Source: Reticulascus tulasneorum | Lineage: Eukaryota > Ascomycota > Sordariomycetes > Glomerellales > Reticulascaceae | DNA length: 64,000 nucleotides | Direction: 5' to 3' | NCBI GenBank assembly: GCA_001557505.1 | Contig: LSAX01000004.1 | Span: 62,001-126,000, forward strand | Part shown: positions 1 to 11,823 of the stretch, in pieces | Layout: each line of letters begins with the position of its first letter | How positions within the stretch are numbered: the first letter of the stretch is position 1 | The notes under the pieces: generated by a model | Database searches by the model: none | Seen by the model: the letters and a program-made list of their open reading frames with translations, nothing else | Told to the model about the DNA's origin: nothing | Program-made: the position numbers and the translations under genes

Positions 1-1014
1 CACTGTACATGCTGAGTCAGTTCTACACTCGCAAAGAGATAGCTGCTCGTATGGCCATATTTTACACCGGCAATATGCTCGCCAGTGCCTTCTCAGGGCT
101 TATCGCAGCTGGTATATTCGCCGGGTTAGATCAAAAGCACGGTCTAGCTGGTTGGCAGTGGTAATTACCCCTAATTTTATGGTGCTCTTGTTCTTTAGCT
201 GACCGTTAATAGGCTGTTCGTCATTCAAGGCGCTGTCTCCATAGTCGTTTCGATCGCTGCCTTCTTCCTTCTTCCCGACAGCCCCCTTAAAACCCGCTGG
301 TTGACCGACAGTGAGCGCCAACTAGCGCATAACCGAATTTTCGAAGACACAACAGGGCGCCGCGAGGCTGGAACCAGTGTTTGGAAGGGTCTGCGTGAAG
401 CTTGCACCGACTGGCGCACGTGGGCGTTCTGTCTCATGGACAACTTCCATCTTTCGGCCAACGGCTTCAAGAACTTCCTCCCCACAGTCGTCAAGACTCT
501 TGGATTTAATACCACCATTACACTGGTCTTGACGTGCCCGCCGTATCTTGTAGCTGGCCTTGTTAGCATATTGGTGTCCTACTCGTCTGGACGCTACAAC
601 GAGCGCACTTGGCACACGACCGTCAGCAAAGGCATTGCTATCGTGGGCTTCGCCATGTCCGTCGCTACACTCAACACTGCTGTCCGTTATGTTGGCGTAA
701 TATTGTTCGTCGGGGCTACGTATGGCGTCAATAATATCATTTTAGGTTGGACGGCTTCAGTACTTGGTCAAACTGACGAGAAGAAGGCTGTAGCGATAGC
801 GATGTGCAACACTTTCGGAAACCTAGCGAGTATTTACACTCCTTACCTGTGGCCCGATTCGGATGCGCCGCGCTTTCTCGCCGCAATGATTGCTAGCATT
901 GGCTTCTCTGTTGGAGTGGTTCTCTGTGCTTGGTGGATGCGAGTTGCTTTGAAGAGAACCAATCGCAAGATGATGGAATCAAATAATGGTACTACCAACT
1001 TTTACGTGTTTTAA
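1..1014 (+). CDS. MFS permease, Dal5/Tna1-like anion:cation symporter family (5' truncated)
   Basis: The start codon lies left of the window; the first whole codon is at 3. Exons 1-160 and 213-1014 are joined across a 52-bp intron (GTAATT donor, CTGAC branch at 199, TAG acceptor). The first exon carries the family's conserved segment FYTRKEIAARMAIFYTGNML followed by the A-F-S-G-L-I-A-A-G-I helix. Hydrophobic helices then continue to the stop. The family (allantoate, nicotinate, pantothenate and other small organic anions) acts at the plasma membrane by proton symport. The substrate cannot be read from sequence. The next gene, a FAD monooxygenase on the opposite strand, suggests an aromatic or heterocyclic acid, but that is inference. 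The C-terminal half looks intact. Confidence 0.85.
161..212 (+). other. Intron in the MFS permease gene
   Basis: The splice joins TG to G, restoring a Trp codon and the reading frame W-L-F-V-I-Q. The earlier AG at 196-197 would give an immediate in-frame TGA, so 212 is the better acceptor. Confidence 0.8.
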
Positions 1015-2893
1015 CTAGATACAAAAAGTCTCTCTGAGATTCACATTACCCATGTGACTAGTAAAACGCATTGAGCCAAGAATGTAACCCACACCTCGCC
1101 TCCGCCCGCGAGCTTACTGCATATTGCCCCTAGTCCATCCATATTCACTTCACGCTCCACTTCACCAAATCAAAGCCCCGGGGTCGCCGTACTATGGGTT
1201 TGGCTAGGAAGGGTTACCTGTCAGCTTGTCACAACACCCATTCCATACTGTAGGTTTATCAGGCTTCCGACCCAAAGTGCTAAATGAACGGATCCAACTA
1301 GTGACATACTGTGCAAGAAGGACGCTTCATGCTATGCAGTCAGCTTTGCGTAAAATCTTGGGTCAGAATTAGCAAGTTAGGTTGCGATACTTTGACCAAA
1401 TTCTAAACGATTTTAGTAAGATATAATTGTTGCCCCCATTCATCTTCCGTCTCAAAGAAGATCTAATTTGGGAGATACCACGATACATCCCCATTTTCAC
1501 GGTCTTACCATCGTTCAAGGTACAAGTCGCTGGGCTATAAGTTGACGAGGCGCCGCCGAACGGTATTTCTCGTGACGCTATCTTTTCATGCAATACTACT
1601 TTGGCATTTTACTACCGTAACATCCGGTAGCCTTTAATCATGTTAAGATTCAGCCCAGCCTCTACCAGGATTTAGGCTTGGAGACCTTACGTCTCTGAAC
1701 TATATAAGTGTGAACTTTATGTATTCGGTTTACATTTTCTCTTTTCCTGGTCGCTGTTGAACTAGAACGTAAAGCAGTGACGCTCTAGAGTGCTAGGGCA
1801 GAGTCCCGCTGCTGTTGGAATTTGCCTCGTTGATTTCTGGTGGATTTGAAATGGGTATGGATACTGCTACAGACACGCGAAGCTGATCTTAGTTGCCAAG
1901 CGAGCATTCACAGCTTGCCCTACACAGCAGCAATAGAAGAGCACAACGCCCCTTTCAACACTTGATATATCAATTTATTTATCCCAATTAACTGTAATAA
2001 GCCTATTTTTAGTTTGACTATCATGATAGGTATCTCCTTGTCCCGCGTTTCCAGCCCTTTCATGACTTGGGAAACCTGAGCCTGGCACTCCGGGTGCAGG
2101 TTTTTGCTCACTCTCCAGACGCGTCGGTGCCCTGCTGACCATCACTACAGAGGTGGCGAAGTGTAGTAACCTGGGAGATTCTGACGAATGGCCAAGCTTT
2201 GACTAAGTAGCCCTACAACCTAACAGTATAAAGTTGTGGATACTCCTCATCAGCGTTGCAGACGTTAAGCACCTGACTCGGAACTAGTAAGCTTACCTTT
2301 CACACTTCACAACACAATTCCGGGAACTGGATTACCCAAGACAAAACTTGATGTGTACTGGAGTTTTCCGATATAATGATCCCGATGCAGTCTTTCCGTT
2401 GTAGTTTCCGATGCAGTTTCCCGATTTAACTTCCGCTCTACATTCGGTTTGGTATTTCGTTCTCTTGCTTTACCGACCATTCACAACCCTCTTATCGCCC
2501 ACGCCCTTCTTGACAAGACTTGGTCTGTCCTCCCCCCGATTAAGGTACGCTAGCCTATATGATGTAGCAATAGAGCGGCTGATGGCCCCTGCCTTTGGAC
2601 TAGGTCTATCCCCGCCAAGACCATTAACTGACTCTGACTCGACTTACCAGCATTCATCTGAAAGTGCTGCTAATGTCATTTGCAGGATGCAATAACAAAA
2701 GGTGACTGTTCTCAGATTCAAGCATGTGACCTTTTGACTAACAAAATATGAAAGAATGACCAATTTAGTAAGACATGAAAACACCTGAAATGCTGCTACC
2801 GAGAGAGCGGCCAGAATGCCTAAAGATACAAAGAAAGGAGATTGAATATCAAAGACTCGCGGGTGTCGTCAACACATGTGATTAGCAGCTTTT
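1015..2893. other. Intergenic, no gene seen
   Basis: This 1.9 kb lies between two convergent genes, the MFS permease and the FAD monooxygenase. The short open frames here show no family motif and no plausible splicing partners. I see no transposon ends or long repeats. Confidence 0.6.
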
Positions 2894-4340
2894 TTAACAC
2901 TTCTCGCTCGCTGGCTTCTCTGCTCGTCCCAGGCTCCCAAGTAGGCCACGCATGCTCTCACCATTGTATCCATACATCCATTCGCTGTGCATCTTGGGGC
3001 CAACCCACTTCATCCATCCCCAAATCATCCACTCCTTTACGAGTTGGTGGAAAACTGTGGGGCTCGTCTTTCTCAGGTCACCGTTCTGGCTTGTGAAGTC
3101 CATGATCTTCTGAACGCGAGGAATTCGGTGCTGCTCCCACACTTTGATGGCGGAGGATCGCGCGCTGGCATCGAAATCCGGCGCAAAGAGATGGCCGAGC
3201 GTATAACCCAAAGTCTCCGCATCCTCGAACGACGAAGCACCGCCTTGGCCACCCTGAGACATTATTAGTGAAGATCATGCGTCTAGGGGTTGTTTACTCA
3301 CAGTTGGCGGCATTGCGTGTGCAGCATCACCAATAAGGAGCACTCGCTGCTGGGGGGATGACCAAGTCTTTCCTGGGGATACTTGGTAAAATCTGGAATT
3401 GTTAGCGTGGGTACTATTGACAGCTGCAGGAGTCTGTACTCACGGCCAGAGAGTCAGGCCGCTTGGCGATGCTCTTTCACAGAGAGCTCGTACCAGCTCC
3501 GGCCAAGAAGACTTGGGTGGGAATCGCTCCGCGAGCATGTTATACATGGTCTCTTTATCCTTGTCGAGGGCTTCCCACTGCTCTCTTCCGCGATCCTCGA
3601 CCTCAAAGGTAGCAAAGTAGCTCACATCGTCTCCGTCTGAGGATGATGGCATGATGGCGAATGAGCCATTGCCGCCGAACAGCATGCAGGGAAAGTGCAT
3701 GTTTGTGTCCACGTCGGGAAGATCGCTCAGCTTGAAAGTGCCAGAAATACCAGCCAAGTTCTGGAACTCGGGCTTGGCGTCAGGGCGGACGAAGGGTCGG
3801 ATACGGGAGTGAATGCCGTCTGCGCCGACGATGTAGTCGGCCGTAACGGTCTCGCCATCTTCAAAGCTTGCAGTTGCGGAGTCCTGTGTCTCCCCTCGGA
3901 TCCCTGTGCACTTCTTTTCGTAGTAGACGGGGATGCCCTGGCGACGGAGCTCATTCAAAAGCTCTCCGCGTAGTACTGTGCGCCTTATGCGTAGCGCTGG
4001 GTAATTGTACACCTTGAAGCTACCGTTGAGGGCTGTTGCGAGAGTCTTGCCGCTGCCATTCATGAAGCACACTTCGTCGAAGGTGAATCCGGCCGGACGC
4101 AGCTTCTCGTAGACTCCGACATGGTCGAGCACCCGCAAGGCATTGGGCGACAATGCGATATTTCCGCCTGACGTGAAGTCCTTCGATTTGCCCTCGTATA
4201 CTGCTGCAGACACACCAGCCTTCTGGAGGTAGAGCGCGAGCGTCAGGCCCTTGGGTCAAATTAGCAAACTTGGGCCCTAATGTTGATTAGAAAATATTAC
4301 TCACTGAGAGTCCGCCACCGATAATTGCGACCTGGACCAT
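2894..4340 (-). CDS. FAD-dependent aromatic-ring monooxygenase, salicylate hydroxylase-like
   Basis: There are four exons: 4340-4305, 4249-3444, 3392-3302 and 3253-2894, giving 430 aa, with 48-55 bp introns and consistent phases. The N terminus VAIIGGGLSG (residues 4-13) is the GxGxxG FAD Rossmann motif and is completed only by splicing intron 1. A DG motif, YIVGADGIHSR, lies near residue 160. The GD motif LLIGDAAHAMPP (Asp303) crosses the exon 3 region and is followed by GGQGGASSFEDA, the usual flavin-binding tail. This is the full architecture of group A flavin monooxygenases, which hydroxylate phenolic or heterocyclic acids with NAD(P)H and O2. No signal peptide or C-terminal membrane anchor is seen, so it should be cytosolic. 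It is convergent with the permease and divergent from the Zn2Cys6 gene. The substrate is unknown. Confidence 0.88.
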
Positions 4341-6151
4341 TGTGACTGAAATTTTGGGGTGAGTGTGTTCGGCAAAGATGACTAGGTAGTCGATGAAAGT
4401 GTTCTGAAGCTGAGAACTTGGCGACAAACACCGACGAGCATAATATAGGATGTCTTTGGAGGGAGCGGCCCACCTGAAAACCTCTGATCGTGCGACATCA
4501 AGTCCAGTGCCCCGTCTCTCGGCGGCAAATGCTATCAAAGGCAGGACATACCGGATGGCTGGGACGACCAGTGGCTCGAGACGTCCGCTTTTAAGAGGGA
4601 GAAAGTCGTCTCCGATAGCTTGTACCCGGAGGTTATTGGCGTATCACGGATCTTAACGACAGCGATGGAGACTACCATCCGCAGTGTTACTGGTCAACAT
4701 AAACAGGGCTAATTTTACGTAGCAAGTGCATTCGCAGAGGGCTGTGCGAAGCAATGAATGGCCCTGGGAGCCAGTGCTGGCCAGGCTCGATCTTTGTGGA
4801 CGGGCAAATTCACACCGGGCAGCGTTTTGGACTTTGGAATTAATGATTATGGGGCTTATTTAAGTTCGATGCAGGGCTTTTGAGCTTAATAGCGTTCCTC
4901 AAAAGCATTATCCATATCAACCCTGATAATCTCCAACCTTAGACTTCCAGCGATCGTCACATCAAAGCGCATATTTCTGGGTAGACAAGAAGAAATCAAT
5001 TTTGTAATGTGTAAATATTCTACTGAATATGGCTGGATGCCCAATAGTTCCATTTAATAATTGCGTAATTGACCCTGTGGTATAATTGACCGCGGGCTGT
5101 GCGATATGATTGATCTCCGTAAGGTTGCGGCACTGGGGGGTGACGACTTAGCGCGCTTGGCTAAAAAAAAAAAAAAGGAAAAAATGGAACTACTCCGAAT
5201 ATCTTCGGGGCTTATAACGCTGGATCGTAAAATCATCGGGATGTCGTCTCACACATCCGCAAAGTTCTTGGCGACATGTTAAACAAACGATTAAAGTTTC
5301 GTTTCTCGTTTTGCATTGATGGCGTTCATGTTGCTAAATACTGCCAGTGGCCTGACTGGCCGCAATAATCATATCACATCCGCAGCCATACCGTCTTAGC
5401 CAGCCTAGAGTGTGAATATTACAAGTTGCTCGAACTACCTAACCTTCTTGTTAGCTTGTGCCGAGTGGCTGCGCCTTTGAGCCTGCCGGGTTGTCAGCAA
5501 CCTCCTCCGCTGCGGCACAGAGCCTTTGCAAAGAGATCAACACCGTCTGATCGTGGGCCGATTTTTGGAGCCCGGGTGCGGTATTCGGAGGTTTGGTCTA
5601 TTTATTACTACTAAACCTGCGCAGCTCGCCAGCTTTCCTGCTGGAATTACATTTGCCTGTGAGGACAGGGAGAATCGTCATGCCAAACCGACGCCAGTAG
5701 TGGGGTTATCGTTTCTGAATCTGTTAATTACCTTTCTCTACAGGGATACGCCTGCTTTCCTGCATGTACCCCGTTAGCGTCTTACACGGCGCCGTGGATC
5801 GCACCATCCATCTTAAGAACTAAACCATCAAGCTGCACACAGAGGTCTACACAGAAATCCATTGCCAAAACCATGTTCTGTTTAGTCTAATTAGTTAGAC
5901 GTTGGCTGGTGTCCAACCAAGAATATGTCTCATCCTTTAACGTAAAAAGTGGGATGTGTATAACACACTAGTTACCTAGGTTCATCGTAACTCCCAAAGT
6001 CAACTAAAGCGGTGCCTGTCGGAAAAACGTTGAGCCACGCTAAGGAACCATTTGATCCGCATGACCGCGCGTCGCCAGTCTGAACATCCGCGACCCTGCT
6101 AGTATCTTCCTAACACTTCCTTTATCTGATAGCCCTGAGACTTCTGCATTT
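4341..6151. other. Shared upstream region of monooxygenase and Zn2Cys6 gene
   Basis: This 1.8 kb separates two divergent starts (4340 on minus, 6152 on plus). It includes an uninterrupted A14 tract at 5163-5176. I see no coding region. The arrangement would let one regulator act on both promoters, but no specific operator could be identified. Confidence 0.5.
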
Positions 6152-7722
6152 ATGGTTATGGTTGGTGTCGGAGGACGGTCGAAAGCTTGCAGTAACTGTC
6201 GCCGTCGACGTGTCAAGTGCGGTAAGGAAATATCTGGTCTTGAGGATTCCACTACTAATCCTGCTTGCATAGACCAAACGAAACCAGATTGTGGCAGGTG
6301 TATAAGAGCCAAGTTGACTTGTGGGGGATACCCTACGATCACAATCATCCAGTATGCCGGTCCAAATGCAACGAAGGATCCTTTCCCGCGTCGAGATGAT
6401 CGGAAGGACTAAATGTCTTGGTTCCACCTGTAAGAAAGCAGAGACGAGTTCAGACCATGGATCTCTTCCGTGACGGTCGCATTTCAACACTATATGATGA
6501 TATATTCATCTCTTATACCCGTGCTCGACTGCTTAACGGGCACGACCAAAAGTCCGTCACAGTAGCCGGACCTGGCCACGATCTGACTGAGCAATGCTTC
6601 CTGGCACTCTCTACCGCGTTCTATGGTGCTGACCAGATGGATGCATCCATCACCCAGCACGGCCTGGAGAGGTATGAAAGAGCATTAAAACAACTAAACC
6701 AAGCTCTCGGCGACCCCACGCGCCATCGAACCCTTGATATCCTGGACGCGGTGATTGTCATGTCCCTGTTTGAGGTAAGCCCCGCCCAGTCTTGTTCAAT
6801 GAAGTCCCGGTGCCAGTCCAGGTAGAGTCCTTACTAGCCGTAGTTTCTGGTATCTGAGCGGGAGGACGGATGGGTTCAGCATGCTCGTGGGCTCGAGAGC
6901 TTGTTTGCGCTGCGGGGCCCTGAGTCTTTTACGTCACCTTTGGCGCTATTGGTTCTAGAAAGAGCTAGGATGTCGATGATATCTGCAGCACTAGTGTCCC
7001 ATCGAACCACGATACTCGCGAGAGCCGACTGGAAGACGGTTCCTTGGAGCTCGTCCTCAAATGGCAAATCTGCGCTGCAGTACTTGCTCGATATTCTGTC
7101 AGACTGTCCTGCCCTCTTTGTAGCAAGGGACAACGTGAACTCTAGCGCAGTCAGCGAGGATTTAAACTCGGACTATCGGCTCCTCTCCGAGAAGGCGCAT
7201 GAACTCTTGGAGGGGTTGGAGCAGTGGGAGCGGACGTGGACCGGCCTGCACGCGAATTGCTCCTACGAAGATTCGTGTCCCATGACAACGCCGTGTTCTA
7301 CAGACGCTCGGGGACTGCTCGTGGCTATTTGGCCGACGGTCTTTCAGTACCGGTCCCTGTATCACGCCAAAGCGATGGTGCTTCATAACGCTGCGCGGAT
7401 CCTCTTGCTTCAATACATCCTGGATCTAGGCGCGACGGGGACTGGGCTCTTGGTATCTCGGCCGTGTTTGACTGAGACAATGTGTGCCGCCGGGATTGCC
7501 ATTTGCCGGAGCGTTGACTACCACCTAGATAGGATTCGCCAAGGAGCCGGTAGTTTCTTCCTCCTCTTCCCCCTTCGGATGGCCTTTGATGCTGTCGGGC
7601 CGCACAATCTGGAGGTGAGAGCTTGGCTCAGGTCTGTCTTAAATTCGATTTCGTCGGGGTCTGTGGGCAGATGGGCCGCAGCAAAGCATCAATTCGATGG
7701 GAGACGGCTAGAAGGTGACTGA
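6152..7722 (+). CDS. Zn2Cys6 fungal transcription factor, frame break or unusual intron near 6400
   Basis: Exon 1 (6152-6221) joins exon 2 at 6273 across a 51-bp intron to give the binuclear zinc cluster CSNCRRRRVKC-D-QTKPDCGRCIRAKLTC (six Cys, C-x2-C-x6-C ... C-x2-C-x6-C). A later intron, 6775-6843, joins LFE to FLVSEREDGWVQHARGLESL, the W-x2-H-x2-GL-x2-LFALRGP segment common in the middle region of these regulators. Between them the frame changes: the zinc-cluster frame is open to 6409 and the downstream frame is open from 6400. This may be a one-base indel, or an intron 6352-6434 (GTATGC donor, CTAAA branch, weak AAG acceptor). Stop at 7720-7722. Start could also be the ATG at 6158. Its target genes may be the neighbouring monooxygenase and permease (inference from divergence). 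Confidence 0.75.
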
Positions 7723-7767
7723 CGGGCTCGATCGCAGTGGAAGACATGCATATGAGGCTTAAAGATT

Positions 7768-9034
7768 CTAGACTATCTCGCTTAGAGGGCTTCTACTACA
7801 ATATATTCCATCTTTTTGACCTTTTTTTTCATCTTTGGATTTCCCCGTCTGCCCAGCTCTCTTCAACTTCTGCTTTGCCACCTCTTTTGCTAGTTTGCTT
7901 CCTTCCTCCTCCACCTTTGCGATCTTCTTGTCTCTCTTCTCTTCGACCTTGCCGTGCTTCATTTGCCTTCTTGATGCCAGTTCCGCATCCGCTTTGTAGT
8001 TGATGTTTTGGATCTCCCTATCCAGCTCTTGCTTCATGCCCTCCCAGTTGAGGTCGATGGATCCCGAACTGTCACTACCACGGCGTTCCGAGCGCCGTTT
8101 GGCTTTGCTCGACCTCTTTTCCTCTCTCTCCGTCTCCTTTTCGTGCTTCCGCGCCAGTTTCTTTTCTTCATTATTTAAGTTATACTCGATTTGCTTGGCG
8201 CTGATCCTGTCCAAGATGCTTCGCTGCGGCGTCGGAGGTGGGACATCGAACGACAGGGGGGAAATGAAAGGCGCGAGCGCTTGCATACGGCGGTTTCTGA
8301 GGCCAACTCCGACTGCGGAGTTCAGGAGCGGTCTGTTTGAGTTAGTGGAGTTAAACCCGTACTTATATATGCAACTACCTACGTAAGATCCTCTTGGTTT
8401 TCCGGGTAGCCGACTACGCAGCCATTTCTGCGTCTTTGCACAAGGAGACTCGCAGACCCCTAGGTGCAAAGTACTCCCGATTGACTTTTCTCCATGAACC
8501 GATTTGCCCGCGTCTTCGTTACCGCCGCTGTTCCCGCCCCAGCGACGATATTGATCCCAAACCCCGCTGCTTGTGCCCAATGATGAGGTCTGGTGGTCAG
8601 CTTGATGGGGGAATATAATGTGCCAGGCCATTCGAGCTCACACGATGCCAAGTGCACTCCCGGCCAGGTCCAGCACTCGGAGAGGGGCTGGTGCGGCTTG
8701 GGCAATGGCGAGAGTATCGATGAATGCCAGGAAGTCTTGCGGTTCCACGTCATGCAGGAGTAACGGAGTACTATAAACTCTCACGAAAGGCATGGGGAGT
8801 TGGAGAGCCCGGGTGACCTGGACCCTGGGAATGACCACCGGTTTCTGTCGTCGTCAGTCTAGACACCTACCTGCAGCTGGAGGTACTCACCTGCAAGATT
8901 CCTTGGTGAGATTGGACCTTGATGGGCCGTGCCGGAATCCATGCGGTTGTTTTCTCCACCGCAGCAGCGTCTTGCAGTTCCAGGTCGTCTGAAAATGCCG
9001 CGAGAGTAGCTGAGCCTATTTGAGGGCGGTTCAT
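7768..9034 (-). pseudogene. Coiled-coil protein gene of a fungal hypothetical family, two offsetting frameshifts
   Basis: The exons read 9034-8891, 8844-8642, 8589-8383 and 8332-7768, separated by 46-52 bp introns with good signals (CTGAC and CTAAC branches). The segments have the layout I associate with an uncharacterised ascomycete family: N-terminal MNRPQIGSATLAAF, central FVRVY and PHHWAQAAG, then RRMQALAPFISPLSFDVPPP and a long charged coiled coil rich in K, E and R. In exon 3 the frame breaks twice. After NRFMEK the sensible reading (VNREYFAPRGLRVSLCKDAEMAA) needs one base fewer in the T4 run at 8486-8489. It then needs one base more near 8413-8423 to reach VVGYPENQEDL. Unshifted, the exon ends at a TAG. 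It is either a decaying gene or carries assembly indels. Function unknown. It is convergent with the Zn2Cys6 gene, 45 bp away. Confidence 0.7.
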
Positions 9035-9751
9035 GTTTTCGGTTTCATTGAGAGCAAATGTAGTGAGCAAAAGACGAGTTTCTCTGGCTAGTGAAAGCTC
9101 CGATGGAACATGGACACTACTTATGTACTCTTAGTTGGCTTCCAGGTGCGTCTCGGTACGATTCAAACGGGGTTTATCGTAAGCACTTAGCCAATTGCAA
9201 GTCTATTGTACATGGCCATCCCCAATATGGTCATTCCTCGAGGCATGCACTAGTGCCGGGTTATGCTCTGTTACAGTGCCGCTAATACCACTAACCGCAT
9301 CTGGTCCATTATTCGAGGTGCAATGCAGCTCAGATAGTATCCACCACTTCAAGCCAGGTAATCCTGCCCTTCTGCTTGGAAAGACCCCACCACCAGGCAA
9401 AAATCACTCCCACATATCAACGATAGCATTGCAGTTAGGGTGAAATTCATGCGTCGAGCTTGCCTAGCTTGTCTACCTTTCGATTCAATATAGACACTCG
9501 AGACTTCGCCGATAACATCTAAATCTCTAGAAATCAGCATCGCAAGATTAGAGCGATAATATATGCCCCCCTAATTGTAGGCTTTGTTGTCTTATAATGT
9601 GTGTATCTTATCTCACTATGTATGTATTGAAAGTCTCAGCAACTGTACATCTAAAAATCTCCGATTCCAAGGGAAGTTCGAGCAGAGTCGGCTTCCAGGA
9701 CAAATCTACCGCAAAGCTATGGACCTGGTCAACAGGTCACTGCAAAAGCAT
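9035..9751. other. Intergenic, no gene seen
   Basis: This 0.7 kb contains the promoter of the frameshifted coiled-coil gene and the downstream region of the carboxypeptidase. An upstream in-frame ATG at 9070 could extend the coiled-coil gene by 12 codons. Nothing else is recognised. Confidence 0.5.
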
Positions 9752-11203
9752 CTAGTCCAACAAGTCTTTGTCCAACCATGCTTTGAAAAGTTTCAAAGCC
9801 TCTTTTGGTTTGTCGAAGGGAACCATGTGACCGGCGCCATTTATTCTGACGTATCGAAGCGGTCCGCTTTCCCACCACAGGCCGCCACTCCAAACCTGCT
9901 TATTGTTTTCCTGCTGATATCGAAAGTCTGCCAGACCCTTCCAAGCTAATGATCCAAACACCCGCTCATTGCCAATAAAATTGCATATCCAGTCGTATGT
10001 TCCGACATAGATGAGCACTCTGATGCCTGAGTGTAGCAGGCTCGCAACATGTGGGCGAGTGTCAATGAGCATATCGTTCACCTTCTGGAACTCTCGGCCA
10101 ACCTCACCGCTGCATGCTTTGAATTTTGGGGTCTCCGGGCTAACGCCGAACGCTCTTCGAACGCTGTCACGGCGAAGGAATGTGGTGATGGAGTCCATGA
10201 TTGGGTAGCATAAAGACCCAATACACGGCTTGCTAATGTCGTAATAATTCCTGCCTGACCGGACATACGGCATCTCTAGCTCCTCGCCGCAGTAGTTTTC
10301 GTATGCATAGCAAATGAGAGGATCAGGATAGTCTTCGCAAGCCTTCATAAGATATTCGCATCTGCCGACGGCAGCGGCCATCTTCTCGCATACAGCATCA
10401 TCCAGCAGCGGTCCAATGCCCGTTGCATTTGTGCATGAGATGTCATAAGATGACGAAGACTGGACCGTGCCGGCAAATATACCATTGCCTATGAGAACAG
10501 ACTCCAGTGGAATCTGCGCCTCAGGCGAAGAGATCTGGTTCATTTGCCTAATGTGTTCAGCGAAGACGGGTATGTAATGTCCGCCATAGCTCTCGCCTGC
10601 AATAGAGAACGGCAATGACCTCGAGTCAGGGAAAGCTGTGTACCACAGACGCATGAAGGCATAAATGTCTTCACTGGCCGCAAAAGTACCCCCGGCATGC
10701 TCCGAGCTGTTGTCCGAGTAGGAGAAGCCAACACCGATGGGTTGGTCCAGAAAGAAGACACTGGCAGAGTTGATCCAGCTGTATTCGTTCTCACGAGCAG
10801 ATTCGCCCCCCTCATTCACGCTGCAAGGGCCGAGCTCCATCAGCAAGCCGGTCATGCTTGAACATCCCGGTCCACCATTGATCCACATGACTAGAGGATC
10901 TTCCTGCGGACTGGATCGAGATTCGAAATAAGCGAAGTAGAAGTGCTTATCGCCAGAGTTGAGGTAGCCCGTGTAACCATTGGTTGCGCCTGGGCATACA
11001 TCAAGGATGCTCGGCCGCCCCCCGCCATCTTTAGTGTCGACATGGTCTGCATGGTGTTCACTGAAACTCAGGCTGTGGCGAGGATGGGCCTCATGGGTGA
11101 CAACTGTGGCGGGGTGATCGTTTGACGATGCCAAAGGCTTTTGCTGGACCACTGCCGCTGCGGTGCGAAAGCATAGAGCTGTAATTATGTACTGTAAAAA
11201 CAT
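9752..11203 (-). CDS. Secreted serine carboxypeptidase, peptidase family S10
   Basis: This is a single uninterrupted frame of 483 aa. A hydrophobic N terminus (MFLQYIITALCFRTAAA) looks like a signal peptide. Family motifs are all present: WINGGPGCSSMTG (about 108-119) forms the oxyanion region; GESYGGHY carries the nucleophile Ser205; YVGTYDWICN carries Asp404; and GAGHMVPFDKP carries His459. Several Cys residues in the 255-335 insertion are in keeping with S10 disulfides, and N-glycosylation sequons are present (for example NSS and NAT). The length matches secreted fungal S10 enzymes, which remove C-terminal residues from peptides at acidic pH in the vacuole or outside the cell. No intron is needed, unlike most neighbours. 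It is the first of four genes for secreted proteins in a row. Confidence 0.93.
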   Translation of the reverse strand: MFLQYIITALCFRTAAAVVQQKPLASSNDHPATVVTHEAHPRHSLSFSEHHADHVDTKDGGGRPSILDVCPGATNGYTGYLNSGDKHFYFAYFESRSSPQEDPLVMWINGGPGCSSMTGLLMELGPCSVNEGGESARENEYSWINSASVFFLDQPIGVGFSYSDNSSEHAGGTFAASEDIYAFMRLWYTAFPDSRSLPFSIAGESYGGHYIPVFAEHIRQMNQISSPEAQIPLESVLIGNGIFAGTVQSSSSYDISCTNATGIGPLLDDAVCEKMAAAVGRCEYLMKACEDYPDPLICYAYENYCGEELEMPYVRSGRNYYDISKPCIGSLCYPIMDSITTFLRRDSVRRAFGVSPETPKFKACSGEVGREFQKVNDMLIDTRPHVASLLHSGIRVLIYVGTYDWICNFIGNERVFGSLAWKGLADFRYQQENNKQVWSGGLWWESGPLRYVRINGAGHMVPFDKPKEALKLFKAWLDKDLLD

Positions 11204-11823
11204 GATGCGTGTGATGTGTAGTGCGAGGCGATGTTGGAAGAGGGATTGCAGTCCGCGTTGTTGGAAGTGTCATCATGTTTCTGCCTGGTTGAGGTCAAGT
11301 AAGCACAGACCAATGTGTAGGGGCTAGCTGCATTGCCAATCTATACACTTAAGAGATATGTATCAATGCCCAGGGAGCTGGCTACCCCACTTGATCTTCC
11401 TCGAGAACCTACTTGACCTGATACGTGAAGCACTGTTAGGTTGCTTAAGCTGGACGAGCGGGACATGAGCTCTGACTTTCGCACAATGGAAGGCGTCGAG
11501 CAAAGTCGAATGCCTGGCAGATACACGGAAAAGGAAAAAAATTCCCCCCACAAACAGGCATGCAAGGTCTCTCCGAATTGATGGCCTGAGCAGGTGGAAC
11601 CTATATTATGTCTCTCACGTCCTCGACGATTCTCTGTTCTCTATCACTGCTTAACCTCCTTATGCAACAATCCTGTGGATCTCTTCTCAGTGTTATCGGT
11701 TTTCTGGTGCTTCTTGAGATTTGTCTACAAATTCTAACCTTACAAAGCATATCTGATTTGCCCGCGATTTGAGCGAAAGCCCGACTCCGCCTGTATACGG
11801 CTGTTCTGGGGAAGAAAGGTGGA
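11204..11823. other. Upstream region of the carboxypeptidase gene
   Basis: This 0.6 kb lies between the carboxypeptidase start and the 3' end of the amidase, both on the minus strand. I see no gene or distinct regulatory element in it. Confidence 0.5.
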
